Part shown: piece after piece, positions 33,508 through 42,569 of the stretch | Position numbering within the stretch: position 1 is the first letter of the stretch | Layout: each line of letters begins with the position of its first letter | Made by a program: the position numbers and the translations under genes | NCBI RefSeq assembly: GCF_900205965.1 | Contig: NZ_OAOF01000003.1 | Location: 62,001-126,000 of the forward strand | Direction: 5' to 3' | DNA from: Lacrimispora amygdalina | Lineage (GTDB): Bacteria > Bacillota > Clostridia > Lachnospirales > Lachnospiraceae | DNA: 64,000 bases | Notes under the pieces: generated by a model | The model's database searches: none | Seen by the model: the letters and a program-made list of their open reading frames with translations, nothing else | What the model was told of the DNA's origin: nothing

Positions 33508-34386
33508 ATGAAGAAAAGAATGTTATCACTGGCTCTGTCATTGGTTATGGCAGCAGCATTAACTGCATGTGGTTCGAAAGCGCCGGAGACAACGGCTGCA
33601 CCGGCAGATACGAAAGAATCAGGTTCTTCTGCAGAAGCGGACGGAGCAGCTGCAAAGGATGTACAAAAGATTATTGACCGCGGTGTGTTAAAGGTTGGCT
33701 GTAAATCAGATATTCCAAAGTTCAGTTTACAAAATACTGCAACTGGAGAATATGAGGGCTTTGAGGATGATCTTGCCTATGAGATCGCAGGTTCCATCTT
33801 CGGATGCAGCGCAGACGAGGCGAAAGAAAAGAAACTGGTGGAATTTCAGGGCGTGACTGCAAAAACCAGAGGACCTTTATTAGAGAATGGGGAAATCGAT
33901 CTGGTTATTGCAACCTTCACCATTACACCAGAAAGAAAAGAAACCTATAACTTTTCCACTCCGTACTACACTGATGCAGTTGGTCTTTTAGTGAATAAGG
34001 ATTCCGGAATCAATTCCATTGAGGATTTAGATGGAAAAATTATCGGTGTGGCCCAGTCTTCTACAACAAAGGATGGATTTAAAAAATACGTGGATGAAAA
34101 GGGATTAAAGGTAAACCCACAGTTCCAGGAATTTGATGGTTATCCGGCACTGGCCCAGGCACTGGCTACCAAACAGATTGACTGTTTCTCCGTTGACCGT
34201 GCAATCCTTGCAGGTTACGTAAATGACGGCAATCAGATTCTGGAAGACCGTTTTGCAGAGCAGGATTACGGTGTTGCAGCCGCTAAGGATAACAAAGGAC
34301 TTGCAGAAGCAGTTGAGAAAAAAGTCACTTCCATGCTTTCTGATGGTTCTATGAAGACCCTTCAGGATAAATGGGGATTACAGTAA
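33508..34386 (+). CDS. Amino-acid-binding lipoprotein (family 3)
   Basis: A 292-residue family-3 solute-binding protein. Lipoprotein signal with lipobox ALTAC, lipidated Cys21, then a Thr/Ala/Glu linker. Family motifs: GVLKVGCKSDIPKFS, YEGFEDDLAYEIA, IATFTITPERKETYNFSTPYY, KIIGVAQSSTTKDGF. The general GluB/glutamine type fits best, but the exact amino acid cannot be told. Strong GAGGAGG site. Confidence 0.94.
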   Translation: MKKRMLSLALSLVMAAALTACGSKAPETTAAPADTKESGSSAEADGAAAKDVQKIIDRGVLKVGCKSDIPKFSLQNTATGEYEGFEDDLAYEIAGSIFGCSADEAKEKKLVEFQGVTAKTRGPLLENGEIDLVIATFTITPERKETYNFSTPYYTDAVGLLVNKDSGINSIEDLDGKIIGVAQSSTTKDGFKKYVDEKGLKVNPQFQEFDGYPALAQALATKQIDCFSVDRAILAGYVNDGNQILEDRFAEQDYGVAAAKDNKGLAEAVEKKVTSMLSDGSMKTLQDKWGLQ

Positions 34387-34412
34387 GCTGTTTTAAGTAA
34401 AGGAAAAATGAC

Positions 34413-35147
34413 ATGATAAAAGGTCTTTTTGATGGAAAACGATGGAGTGCTCTTTTTACGGCATTCCCCGAATATTATATCCCTGGGTTTCTTATGACGC
34501 TTCGGATTTCACTGGTAGGACTGGCGGTTTCGCTGGTCCTGGGAGTGATATTCGGCATGTTCTCCACATCTAAGTGGAAGCTGCCAAGAATCATTTCGCG
34601 AATTTATGTGGAGTTCATACAGAATACGCCTCTGGCTTTACAGGTCATGTGTTATTACTCGGTTCTGCCCATGTTATTTTCCAGCTCCGGATTTCGTATC
34701 CCTAAGTTTGTTTTAGGGGTAATCGGCGTGGGAGTCTATCATGGTGCCTACATATCCGAGGTCATAAGAACCGGAATTGAAGCTATACCAAAGGGACAGT
34801 CGGAGGCAGCCGCATCCCAGGGCTTTGGCTATCTGGAAACCATGTATCATATCATTCTGCCTCAGACGATTAAGATTATTATGCCCCCTCTTGCCAACCA
34901 GGCATTAAATCTGGTGAAAAATACCTCTATTCTGGCTATGGTTGCCGGTATGGATCTGATGTATTTTACGGATTCCTGGGGCGCTGACAGAGGGTATTTT
35001 GCCCAGGCATATTTTACCAGTGCACTGATGTACTTTATTATTTGTTTCCCGTTAGCCAGACTGGCAAGATATTTAGAGATCCGCTCCATGCGGCTGCCGG
35101 TTGCAAAAAAGCTTGATATTCAGGCAGACGAGGAGGCAGCATGCTAG
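34413..35147 (+). CDS. Amino-acid ABC transporter permease 1
   Basis: A 244-residue inner-membrane permease of the HisM/GlnP family. Coupling-loop motif GQSEAAASQGFGYLETMYHIILPQ, then IKIIMPPLANQALNLVKNTSILAMV, are typical. It overlaps the second permease gene by 7 bases (shared ATGCTAG region), so they are coupled. Confidence 0.94.
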   Translation: MIKGLFDGKRWSALFTAFPEYYIPGFLMTLRISLVGLAVSLVLGVIFGMFSTSKWKLPRIISRIYVEFIQNTPLALQVMCYYSVLPMLFSSSGFRIPKFVLGVIGVGVYHGAYISEVIRTGIEAIPKGQSEAAASQGFGYLETMYHIILPQTIKIIMPPLANQALNLVKNTSILAMVAGMDLMYFTDSWGADRGYFAQAYFTSALMYFIICFPLARLARYLEIRSMRLPVAKKLDIQADEEAAC

Positions 35148-35803
35148 AATTAATTCAGCAGATATTTACACCGGCAAATGTACTTTTTATGCTGAAGGGA
35201 CTGCGGATGACGGTTCTCATCGCTGTACTGGCTACCATAATCAGTATATTTTTCGGAACCATACTGGCACTGGTCCGGACGTATTCTTCCGGTAAATGGA
35301 AGTGGGCCGGAGCCATAGTGGCGGCCTATACAGAATTTTTCCGCTGTACCCCCAACCTTTTATGGATTCTCTGGATCTACTTTACTGTGAAGGGGAATAA
35401 AGTAGGAGTATCGGTATTTGCCATATCCCTGTTCACCTCTGCAGTGATGGCAGAAATTTTCCGGGGCGGATTAAACTCCATTCCAAAGGGACAGTTTGAA
35501 GGGGCGCAGTCCCAGGGCTTTGGCTTTTTACAGACGCTGTGGTACATTGTACTGCCCCAGACGTATAAGAAGGTCATTCCGGCGCTTTTAAGCCAGGTTA
35601 TAACCATTATCAAGGATACCTCATTTTTAAAGATGGTGGACGTAGCCGAGTTCATGAGAAACTGCGCAGTTGTCCTTGGCAGTATCTACGATGTACGTGG
35701 AATGATGCTGCTGTTTGGATTTGAGGCCATCTGCTACTTTGCCATCTGCTTCACACTCAGTTGTGTGGTCAGGGGATATCAGAAAACAATTGTTACCGGT
35801 TAG
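35141..35803 (+). CDS. Amino-acid ABC transporter permease 2
   Basis: A 220-residue permease, partner of the preceding gene. Family motif GQFEGAQSQGFGFLQTLWYIVLPQ followed by VIPALLSQVITIIKDTSFLKMV. About five membrane helices. Begins inside the previous gene's 3' end, and its stop is 15 bases before the cytidylate-kinase-like gene, which may therefore be co-transcribed. Confidence 0.94.
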   Translation: MLELIQQIFTPANVLFMLKGLRMTVLIAVLATIISIFFGTILALVRTYSSGKWKWAGAIVAAYTEFFRCTPNLLWILWIYFTVKGNKVGVSVFAISLFTSAVMAEIFRGGLNSIPKGQFEGAQSQGFGFLQTLWYIVLPQTYKKVIPALLSQVITIIKDTSFLKMVDVAEFMRNCAVVLGSIYDVRGMMLLFGFEAICYFAICFTLSCVVRGYQKTIVTG

Positions 35804-35818
35804 GGAGGTACATCTGTT

Positions 35819-36415
35819 ATGGAGAAGTTTACGATCACCATTACCCGTGAGTTCGGAAGTCTTGGGCGTTCCATTGCCAAAGAGCTGTCCCAGATTCTTA
35901 ACGTGGAGTTTTATGACCGGGATATTGTGGAGGAAGTTGCAAAAAAGCTGAATCTGCCGGTTTCAATGATCAGCAATGAGGAGGAGAAGTCCAGGCACAG
36001 CTTCTTGCCGAGGATGTTTCCGCTTGGAACGGATGAAGAGTATATGCAGGATATTATCTTTGATGTACAGAAGGATATTATTCTGGATCTGGCAAAAAAG
36101 TCCAGCTGCATTCTGGTTGGAAGATGCTCTGATTTCCTACTGGAAAAGGAAAAAAATAACATTAACATTTTTATTTATGCTTCTTACGAGAAACGCCTGG
36201 AAAACTGTGTGGAGACGCTGGGAATGACAGAGGGAGAGGCTAAAAGAATGATCCTCTCCGTAGATAAGGCCAGGAATGCATATCACAAAAAATATGCCGG
36301 CTATTTACCAGGTAATCCGGAACATAAGCAGCTGATGATTGATTCCTCTCTTCTTGGGGTGACAGGAACAGCAAAGCTGATTGCCCAGATTGTGCATCAG
36401 TTATTTGGAGCCTGA
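35819..36415 (+). CDS. Cytidylate-kinase-like protein
   Basis: A 198-residue P-loop-kinase-fold protein of the cytidylate-kinase-2 family. It begins TITREFGSLGRSIAKEL, where the modified nucleotide-binding loop replaces the usual GPSGSGKST, then YDRDIVEEVAKKL and CILVGRCSDFLL. Common in Firmicutes, of unknown substrate. It follows the amino-acid permease by 15 bases with an AGGGAGGT site. Confidence 0.88.
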   Translation: MEKFTITITREFGSLGRSIAKELSQILNVEFYDRDIVEEVAKKLNLPVSMISNEEEKSRHSFLPRMFPLGTDEEYMQDIIFDVQKDIILDLAKKSSCILVGRCSDFLLEKEKNNINIFIYASYEKRLENCVETLGMTEGEAKRMILSVDKARNAYHKKYAGYLPGNPEHKQLMIDSSLLGVTGTAKLIAQIVHQLFGA

Positions 36416-36440
36416 TATGATTCAGAAGTTTCCTATTTAA

Positions 36441-36500
36441 AATAGGCCTTTTTGGCAAAACCAGGATGAGAGTCCGAAGCGTCTGCCAAAAGGGCCTGTT
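36441..36500 (+). ncRNA. Long stem-loop, candidate structured RNA or terminator
   Basis: A 17-bp stem (GGCCTTTTTGGCA with TGCCAAAAGGGCC plus four outer A-T/G-T pairs) with a 26-base loop (CCAGGATGAGAGTCCGAAGC). The right arm is not followed by a T run, so it is not a normal terminator. It ends 4 bases before the promoter of the CorA-type gene. Confidence 0.4.
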
Positions 36501-36503
36501 CTA

Positions 36504-36532
36504 TTGACAACAGAAATGGCAGGTACTAAACT
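36504..36532 (+). promoter_or_regulatory. Promoter of the CorA-type gene
   Basis: TTGACA (36504-36509), 17-base spacer, TAAACT (36527-36532), about 55 bases before the GTG start. Confidence 0.75.
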
Positions 36533-36586
36533 TTAATAGGCAGGTCAGGGAAGAGACCAAGTACGGGGTTTAGGAGGAAGCTTAAA

Positions 36587-37516
36587 GTGAGGTATAAATT
36601 AGACAAAAGACTGATTCCTGTAAAAGCCGAGGAATCTTTATCAGAAGAGGATGTGCTGATTGAAATTTTAACCAGGGACGAATACTGGAACAGACATCAT
36701 ACCCGCTATCAGGATCATTTGCTGGTACGTAATTTAGAGCGGGCCCAGTATTGCAGGACCGATTTGTTAAAGGACTGTGTTTTAGGTACCTTTGTAATTC
36801 CTGTGAAAAAAAATCCTCTGAAACGTCCGCTGGTATTTGGCTTTTACATGGACCAGAGCCGCCTTCTCTTTATTGATGACAGCGGGGAAACAGAACGTAT
36901 GATGAAAGAGATAGACAAAGCAGAAATTTTTGATAAGACAACCCCTGCCCACCTTTTATTTGAATTCCTGGAATATCAGGTCAGGGACGAGATTGTATAT
37001 CTTCAGAAATATGAGGAACACTTAACAGAGATGGAAGACAGAATCATGAGCGGCAGAAAGGAAAGGGAGGATGTACTGGGAATTATTTTAAAAACCAGGA
37101 AGGAGCTTGCAAAGGTTACCTCCTATTACGGACAGCTGATGAATATGAGTCAGACCTTAACGGAAAATTATAACGGTCTGTTAAAAAAGGATGAGCAGGC
37201 GCTGTTCCACTTATTTACCGGGAGAATGGCGAGGCTTTCGGAGTATGGAAAAGAACTGCGGGAATACGCACAGCAGATCCGTGAAATGTATCAGGTGCGT
37301 ATGGATATGAAGCAGAATCATGCATTATCCTTTCTTACCATGGTGACGGCCGTATTTGCACCCCTGTCTCTTATTGCAGGATGGTACGGCATGAATTTCA
37401 AAAACATGCCGGAGCTTAACTGGACCTATGGATATCCTGTCTGCATCCTCATCAGTATCCTTTTAATAATTGGAGAAATATGGTATTTTACCCGGAAAGG
37501 GTGGTTAAAAAAATAA
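36587..37516 (+). CDS. CorA-family divalent metal channel
   Basis: A 309-residue CorA-type magnesium/cobalt channel. The long N-terminal part forms the cytoplasmic funnel; the signature GMN (residues 268-270, in WYGMNFKNMPE) sits at the end of the first of two C-terminal membrane helices. Start codon GTG after AGGAGGAAG. Monocistronic. Confidence 0.92.
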   Translation: MRYKLDKRLIPVKAEESLSEEDVLIEILTRDEYWNRHHTRYQDHLLVRNLERAQYCRTDLLKDCVLGTFVIPVKKNPLKRPLVFGFYMDQSRLLFIDDSGETERMMKEIDKAEIFDKTTPAHLLFEFLEYQVRDEIVYLQKYEEHLTEMEDRIMSGRKEREDVLGIILKTRKELAKVTSYYGQLMNMSQTLTENYNGLLKKDEQALFHLFTGRMARLSEYGKELREYAQQIREMYQVRMDMKQNHALSFLTMVTAVFAPLSLIAGWYGMNFKNMPELNWTYGYPVCILISILLIIGEIWYFTRKGWLKK

Positions 37517-37543
37517 TATATTACGGTATTTAAAGCGATTCCC

Positions 37544-37572
37544 TTGACACGAAAAAAAAAATCTGCTATAGT
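37544..37572 (+). promoter_or_regulatory. Promoter of the DEAD-box helicase gene
   Basis: TTGACA (37544-37549), 17-base spacer, TATAGT (37567-37572). Confidence 0.8.
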
Positions 37573-37585
37573 TTACTTTTGTGTG

Positions 37586-37630
37586 AAACGAGAGGATGAA
37601 GGTCTGAAACGTGCCTGATACCTCTCGTTT
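37586..37630 (+). promoter_or_regulatory. Leader stem-loop of the DEAD-box helicase mRNA
   Basis: AAACGAGAGG pairs with CCTCTCGTTT around a 25-base loop, near the predicted start of the transcript, followed by TGTTTG. A second, GC-rich hairpin (CGGCCGTCGG and CCGGCTGGC) lies at about 37650-37685, just before the ribosome site. The leader is about 125 bases long, as in cold-inducible helicase genes. Confidence 0.6.
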
Positions 37631-37706
37631 TGTTTGCGATAGTGTGTTTGTGCGGCCGTCGGCAACATAAGAACCCGGCTGGCAATGAGAAAGGAATTAA
37701 TCATTT

Positions 37707-39377
37707 ATGGAGACAGTAAGATTTGACGAATTACAACTAGATGAAAGAATTCTGCGGGCAGTAGCAGATATGGGATTTGAAGAGGCATCTCCGATCCAGA
37801 CCCAGGCAATACCGGTTCAGCTGGAGGGAAGAGATATCATTGGTCAGGCCCAGACAGGAACTGGAAAGACTGCAGCCTTTGGTATTCCCCTGTTACAGAA
37901 AATTGACCCTAAGGTAAAAAAGCTTCAGGCGGTGGCCCTCTGTCCTACCAGAGAGCTTGCTATTCAGGTGGCAGATGAGATCCGCAGGCTTGCTAAATAT
38001 ATGCATGGTGTGAAGGTTCTCCCTATCTACGGAGGCCAGGACATTGTGAAACAGATCCGTTCTTTAAAAGACGGTACTCAGATTATTATCGGAACACCGG
38101 GACGTGTGATGGACCACATGCGCCGGAAAACCGTTAAATTTGATTTTGTCCATACTGTTGTGATGGATGAAGCAGATGAAATGCTTAACATGGGATTTTT
38201 AGAGGATATGGAAACTATCTTAAGCCAGCTTCCCGAAGAACGGCAGACCGTGATGTTCTCCGCAACCATGCCTCCTGCTATTTTAGATATTGCAAGAAAG
38301 TTCCAGCAGGATCCGGTACAGGTAAAGGTAGTGAAGAAAGAGCTGACTGTACCGAAGGTGACCCAGTATTATTATGAGGTGAAACCAAAGAGCAAGGTGG
38401 AAGTAATGTGCCGTCTTTTAGACATGTATGCACCGAAGCTTTCTGTTGTTTTCTGTAATACGAAAAAGCAGGTAGATGAGCTGGTACAGTCACTTCAGGG
38501 AAGAGGATATTTTGCAGAAGGTCTTCACGGAGACTTAAAGCAGATCCAGCGTGACCGTGTCATGAACAGCTTCCGTAACGGTAAGACAGAGATTTTAGTG
38601 GCAACTGATGTAGCGGCCCGTGGAATCGACGTAGACGACGTAGAGGCGGTATTTAACTATGATCTTCCACAGGATGACGAGTACTACGTACATCGTATCG
38701 GCCGTACAGGCCGTGCCGGCCGTGAAGGTATTGCATTCAGCTTCGTGGTAGGCAAGGAAGTTTACAAGCTCCGTGACATTCAGCGTTACTGCAAGACCAA
38801 GATCGTACCTCAGGCAATTCCATCTCTTAATGATGTTACTGCAATTAAAGTGGATAAGATCCTGGAAGGTGTTGCATCGACCATCGGCGATACAGATCTC
38901 AGCAAGACAGTCAATATCATTGAGAAAAAGCTTCTGGAAGAGGATTACACTTCTCTTGATCTGGCAGCAGCTCTTTTAAAGATGATGATGGGTGAGGAGA
39001 ACGAAGACATCATCGATACCAGACAACCCCGTTCCCTTGACGAGCTGGAAGGCTTCGGCGGCGGAAACAGAGGCAGAGGAAGAAGCAACAGCCGCGGAGG
39101 CAATGGCGGAAGATATGAGTCTACCAGAGATGATATGGCCCGTCTGTTCATTAACATCGGCAAGAATCAGAACGTAAAACCAGGAGATATTCTTGGTGCC
39201 ATTGCGGGAGAATCCGGTATGCCCGGTAAGATGGTAGGAAGCATCGATATGTATGACAAATATACATTTGTAGAGGTTCCCAGAGAGAACGCAGATGCCG
39301 TGTTAACTGCAATGAAGGATGTAAAAATTAAAGGTAAAAATATCCATATGGAAAAAGCCAACGGAAAAGGCAGATAA
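37707..39377 (+). CDS. DEAD-box ATP-dependent RNA helicase (DbpA/CshA type)
   Basis: A 556-residue cytoplasmic RNA helicase for ribosome assembly or mRNA turnover. All core motifs are visible: Q motif (SPIQTQAIP), I AQTGTGKT, Ia PTRELA, Ib TPGR, II DEAD, III SAT, V ARGIDV, VI HRIGRTGRAG. A Gly/Arg-rich linker (about residues 450-470, GGGNRGRGRSNSRGG) precedes a C-terminal DbpA-type RNA-binding domain (GDILGAIAGESGMPGKMVG). The long structured leader suggests cold or autogenous control. Confidence 0.95.
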   Translation: METVRFDELQLDERILRAVADMGFEEASPIQTQAIPVQLEGRDIIGQAQTGTGKTAAFGIPLLQKIDPKVKKLQAVALCPTRELAIQVADEIRRLAKYMHGVKVLPIYGGQDIVKQIRSLKDGTQIIIGTPGRVMDHMRRKTVKFDFVHTVVMDEADEMLNMGFLEDMETILSQLPEERQTVMFSATMPPAILDIARKFQQDPVQVKVVKKELTVPKVTQYYYEVKPKSKVEVMCRLLDMYAPKLSVVFCNTKKQVDELVQSLQGRGYFAEGLHGDLKQIQRDRVMNSFRNGKTEILVATDVAARGIDVDDVEAVFNYDLPQDDEYYVHRIGRTGRAGREGIAFSFVVGKEVYKLRDIQRYCKTKIVPQAIPSLNDVTAIKVDKILEGVASTIGDTDLSKTVNIIEKKLLEEDYTSLDLAAALLKMMMGEENEDIIDTRQPRSLDELEGFGGGNRGRGRSNSRGGNGGRYESTRDDMARLFINIGKNQNVKPGDILGAIAGESGMPGKMVGSIDMYDKYTFVEVPRENADAVLTAMKDVKIKGKNIHMEKANGKGR

Positions 39378-39382
39378 ATTTT

Positions 39383-39444
39383 CGGGAGCTGAACAACGAA
39401 GGAAGACGGTCTGTCTTACGGGAGTTGTCCGGCTCCTGTTTTCT
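39383..39444 (+). terminator. Complex terminator after the helicase gene
   Basis: Outer stem CGGGAGC with GCTCCTG, with nested ACAAC/GTTGT and AAGAC/GTCTT pairs, then TTTTCTTTTC. Confidence 0.75.
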
Positions 39445-39509
39445 TTTCTTGCTTCCTGACAGAAAACAGGATACAATTAGTTCAAATGAGGAGTTTATTG
39501 GAGGAAAAA

Positions 39510-40880
39510 ATGGCAGATTGGAAGAAAAATGACAGGTTCCAGGTGATGATAGAGGATCTGAGTGAAGCCGGGGAAGGGATCGGTAAAACAGATGGGTTCA
39601 TCTGGTTTATTAAAGATACGGTAATCGGTGATCAGGTGGAGGCAAAAGCCATGAAGGTGAAAAAAACCTACGGTTTTGCCCGTCTGGAGCGAATTATAAA
39701 ACCGTCAGAAAGCAGAATTACCCCTGAATGCCCGGTAGCCAGGCAGTGCGGAGGCTGTCAGCTTCAGACCATGAGCTATGAAGAGCAGCTTCGCTATAAG
39801 GAAAGAAAAATTTATGGTAATATTACCCGGATCGGCGGCTTTACCGATGTCCCGATGCTTCCTGTTATGGGAATGGACGAGCCATGGAGATATCGCAATA
39901 AGGCTCAGTTTCCCTGGGGACTGGATAAGGAAGGAAGACCAGTTGCAGGCTTTTATGCCGGAAGGACCCATGCTATTATCGGATGTGAGGACTGTTTGTT
40001 AGGCGTGGAGGAGAATAAAGAGGTATTAAAGCGGATTAAGGCCCACATGGAACGATACCATCTGACTCCTTATGAGGAGAGCACGCATAAGGGGCTGATT
40101 CGCCATACACTGATCCGGAAAGGATTCCACACAGGAGAGCTGATGGTATGTCAGGTTATTAACGGAAATCAGCTGCCACATATCGATGAGCTGGTGAAAA
40201 GCCTGCTTGAGATACCCGGAATGACAAGTATATCGCTGAATGTGAATAAGGAACGGACAAACGTGATTTTGGGGAACAAGGTGGAGAATCTTTATGGACC
40301 GGGGTATATCACGGATTACATCGGATCTGTGCAGTACCGTATCTCTCCTCTCTCTTTCTATCAGGTGAACCCGGTGCAGACAGAGAAGCTATATGGAACG
40401 GCTCTGGAGTATGCAGGACTTACCGGCGAAGAGACGGTCTGGGATCTGTATTGCGGAATCGGAACCATATCCCTGTTTCTTGCACAGAAGGCAAAGAAGG
40501 TCTATGGAGTGGAGATTGTCCCTCAGGCAATTGATGATGCAAGGGAAAATGCAAGGCAAAATGGTATTGAGAACGCAGAGTTTTTTGTAGGAAAGGCAGA
40601 GGAGGTACTGCCGGAACAATATGAAAAGAATCATATATATGCGGATGTAATTGTCGTGGACCCGCCAAGAAAAGGTTGCGATGAGAAATGTCTGGAGACC
40701 ATTGTGAAGATGGGACCGAAGCGGGTGGTGTATGTAAGCTGTGATTCGGCGACGTTGGCAAGGGATTTGAAGTACCTGGCGGAGAGAGGGTATGAACTTG
40801 TTATGGTGAGAGGGTGCGATATGTTTCCGTGGACCACACATGTTGAGTGCGTAGTATTGATGTCAAGGGTTGAAAAGTAA
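39510..40880 (+). CDS. rlmD: 23S rRNA (uracil-C5)-methyltransferase, RumA/TrmA family
   Basis: A 456-residue SAM-dependent uracil-C5 methyltransferase with an N-terminal TRAM domain (to about 60), a [4Fe-4S] cluster with Cys74, Cys80 and Cys83 (PVARQCGGCQ) and a fourth Cys at 159 or 162 (GCEDC), and the SAM domain with DLYCGIGTISLFLA. The catalytic Cys is in YVSCDSATLARDLKYL. VDPPRKGC precedes it. Firmicutes usually have RlmCD; the precise target uridine (747 or 1939 type) cannot be told. Start 39510 chosen because TTGGAGGAA lies just before it; an ATG at 39486 has no site. Confidence 0.92.
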   Translation: MADWKKNDRFQVMIEDLSEAGEGIGKTDGFIWFIKDTVIGDQVEAKAMKVKKTYGFARLERIIKPSESRITPECPVARQCGGCQLQTMSYEEQLRYKERKIYGNITRIGGFTDVPMLPVMGMDEPWRYRNKAQFPWGLDKEGRPVAGFYAGRTHAIIGCEDCLLGVEENKEVLKRIKAHMERYHLTPYEESTHKGLIRHTLIRKGFHTGELMVCQVINGNQLPHIDELVKSLLEIPGMTSISLNVNKERTNVILGNKVENLYGPGYITDYIGSVQYRISPLSFYQVNPVQTEKLYGTALEYAGLTGEETVWDLYCGIGTISLFLAQKAKKVYGVEIVPQAIDDARENARQNGIENAEFFVGKAEEVLPEQYEKNHIYADVIVVDPPRKGCDEKCLETIVKMGPKRVVYVSCDSATLARDLKYLAERGYELVMVRGCDMFPWTTHVECVVLMSRVEK

Positions 40881-40902
40881 AAGGTTTAAAAGTGTAGTAA
40901 AT

Positions 40903-40949
40903 AAGGGGTTCTGCGTATTTTGCTGATTTGCAGAATGGCAGAACCCCTT
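40903..40949 (+). terminator. Terminator after the rRNA methyltransferase gene
   Basis: AAGGGGTTCTGC pairs perfectly with GCAGAACCCCTT (12 bp) across a 23-base loop. It marks the end of the core region; AT content rises beyond it. Confidence 0.85.
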
Positions 40950-40997
40950 GTAAAATGGCTATTCTACGGGAATATATCTACTGTGAAAAGTCGCATA

Positions 40998-41040
40998 GTT
41001 GAGTAGACAGAATTACTTTTTGGTAGGTTGAGTAGACAGA
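40998..41040. repeat. Two 14-bp direct repeats, possible remnant of a mobile-element end
   Basis: GTTGAGTAGACAGA occurs at 40998-41011 and 41027-41040, 29 bases apart. This lies just past the core boundary. Repeated short motifs near an end are found in IS21-like elements, but no transposase gene is nearby, so this is only a suggestion. The rest of the 300-base gap (40950-41188) holds no gene. Confidence 0.45.
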
Positions 41041-41188
41041 TATGTTGCGAGAATAGACTAATTAATATTGGCGTAATATGCTTAGATGTTTATTAGTCGT
41101 GATATTAAATGGAAATATAAATTCATGTTAATGTAGATTATTCATATTATCTGGCAGAGTAATAAGCAGAAAATGGGAGGTATAAATA

Positions 41189-41683
41189 ATGTCAACACTT
41201 ATTATTTTAAGGGGAAATTCAGGTAGCGGGAAGTCAAGTGTTGCAAAAATGCTTCAAAGAAAAATCGGAAGAAATACTCTTTTGATTTCACAAGACATTG
41301 TTAGACGCGAGATGCTGTGGGCACATGATGGAAAAAATACGGAAGCTTTGACATTATTGATTACACTTTTGAAATACGGAAAATCACATTGTAAATATGT
41401 TATTCTTGAAGGAATTTTGAATGCAAACTGGTATAAACCATTATTTGAAACCGCTACAGAATTATATAAAGAAAAATTGTTCGCGTATTACTATGACATT
41501 CCATTTGAGGAAACACTAAGACGACATGAAACCAAAGAAAAAAAGTTTGAATTTGGAGAAGCAGAAATGCTTCGATGGTGGAATGAAAAAGATTTCATTG
41601 GGATAATTCCAGAGAAGAGTTTCAAACAGGATGTTTCTTTAGAGAGCGCTGTTAATATTATATTAAAAGACATTTCTATGTGA
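41189..41683 (+). CDS. P-loop kinase (zeta-toxin/AAA-like)
   Basis: A 164-residue small kinase. N-terminal Walker A GNSGSGKSSVAKML, then ISQDIVRREML (Asp of substrate-binding region), VILEGIL, and FEETLRRHETK with Arg residues of an LID-like region. Family of small-molecule P-loop kinases that includes zeta toxins and uncharacterised ATP-binding proteins; no antitoxin gene is adjacent. Clear GGGAGGT site. AT-rich like the following genes. Confidence 0.8.
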   Translation: MSTLIILRGNSGSGKSSVAKMLQRKIGRNTLLISQDIVRREMLWAHDGKNTEALTLLITLLKYGKSHCKYVILEGILNANWYKPLFETATELYKEKLFAYYYDIPFEETLRRHETKEKKFEFGEAEMLRWWNEKDFIGIIPEKSFKQDVSLESAVNIILKDISM

Positions 41684-41753
41684 GAATATGAGCATTTTAT
41701 GAAGCAGACAAAATCCAATTGATCAAAGGATCTGTAATTACGGAGGTTTTATC

Positions 41754-42098
41754 ATGACCGAAAACAAAATAGTTCATTATATACCAGCGAAACCTTCAAA
41801 GAGAGATAAGCGAGTGGGTATATACTGCCGTGTGAGTACAAATAGTGTAGACCAACTAAAAAGCCTAACAACACAAGTATCGGCATTAACAAGATTAACT
41901 GCATCTACACCACAGTGGTTACTAGTGGATGTGTATATGGACATTGCATCCAGTAAAACAGGTTCTTATCGTAGTGAGTTTGTAAGGATACTGGAAGATT
42001 GTCAATCCCACAACCTAGACATCATACTCACCAAGAGTATTAGTAGATTTGGCAGGGATACGGTTGATACTCTTGAGGTTGGGGGAGAATATATGTAG
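41754..42098 (+). pseudogene. Serine recombinase, N-terminal fragment
   Basis: The first 114 residues of a large serine recombinase: YCRVSTNSVDQLKSL carries the catalytic Ser, then the conserved SKTGSYRSEF, ILTKSISRFGRDTVDTLE. It stops abruptly after that point (GGEYM then TAG), missing the rest of the catalytic domain and the whole recombinase/zinc-ribbon part (normally 450-550 residues). It is therefore a broken remnant of a transposon, phage or integrative element. Confidence 0.9.
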
Positions 42099-42350
42099 TC
42101 CACCAATTCTTTATGCCCACTAAATACACATCAAAGGCTACTTGTTCATCTTCTGACTGGTAAAATAAGGCAACATCTTTGAAGTCATCGATTGCATATC
42201 ATTCATCGCTATTTTCTTGGTCATATAAAAAGTCAATACCCGATAACGTTTACTTCCCAAAACATAATACTTATAATTGTATTTATTATTTACGTCATAT
42301 TCATCATGGCAGATAAATCCCCATTCGGGAACAGGTTTAGCTAAAAAGAG
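42090..42350 (-). pseudogene. Decayed minus-strand gene fragment
   Basis: Two coding-like segments in different frames: CHDEYDVNNKYNYKYY with VLGSKRYR in one, then IDFLYDQENSDE followed by an in-frame TGA and AIDDFKDVALFYQ and SEDEQVAFDVYLVGIKNWW in another. At least one frameshift and one stop codon. The parent family is not recognised. It runs into the recombinase fragment, indicating a rearranged region. Confidence 0.5.
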
Positions 42351-42470
42351 CGGGCAGATAGCACAAAAAACTGGTTAATTCAGGCAGCGGGTTACTTAAG
42401 GGTAAGAAAATCCGATGATAGGATTAAGGTTAATTATGCGTTGGAGTATTTTGGGATGATAGCTGATTGA
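42345..42470 (+). pseudogene. C-terminal gene remnant
   Basis: A short coding-like segment with no start, ending in TGA at 42468-42470: ERADSTKNWLIQAAGY and VRKSDDRIKVNYALEYFGMIAD. It may be the tail of the serine recombinase or of its cargo. Together with the neighbouring fragments it fills the 470-base gap between the recombinase fragment and the next gene. Confidence 0.45.
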
Positions 42471-42569
42471 AAAGCTTTCTATAATAATTCTTATATAAAT
42501 TCTACGATTCGTGGGTGTGATTTTACTAGTGATTGAAATATAATATCCTCAAAGAAAGGCGGTGTCGGC

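Noticed and set aside
40389..40841. Minus-strand gene opposite the rRNA methyltransferase
   Set aside because: The plus-strand methyltransferase with its full motifs explains this DNA; the reverse frame is only incidentally open.
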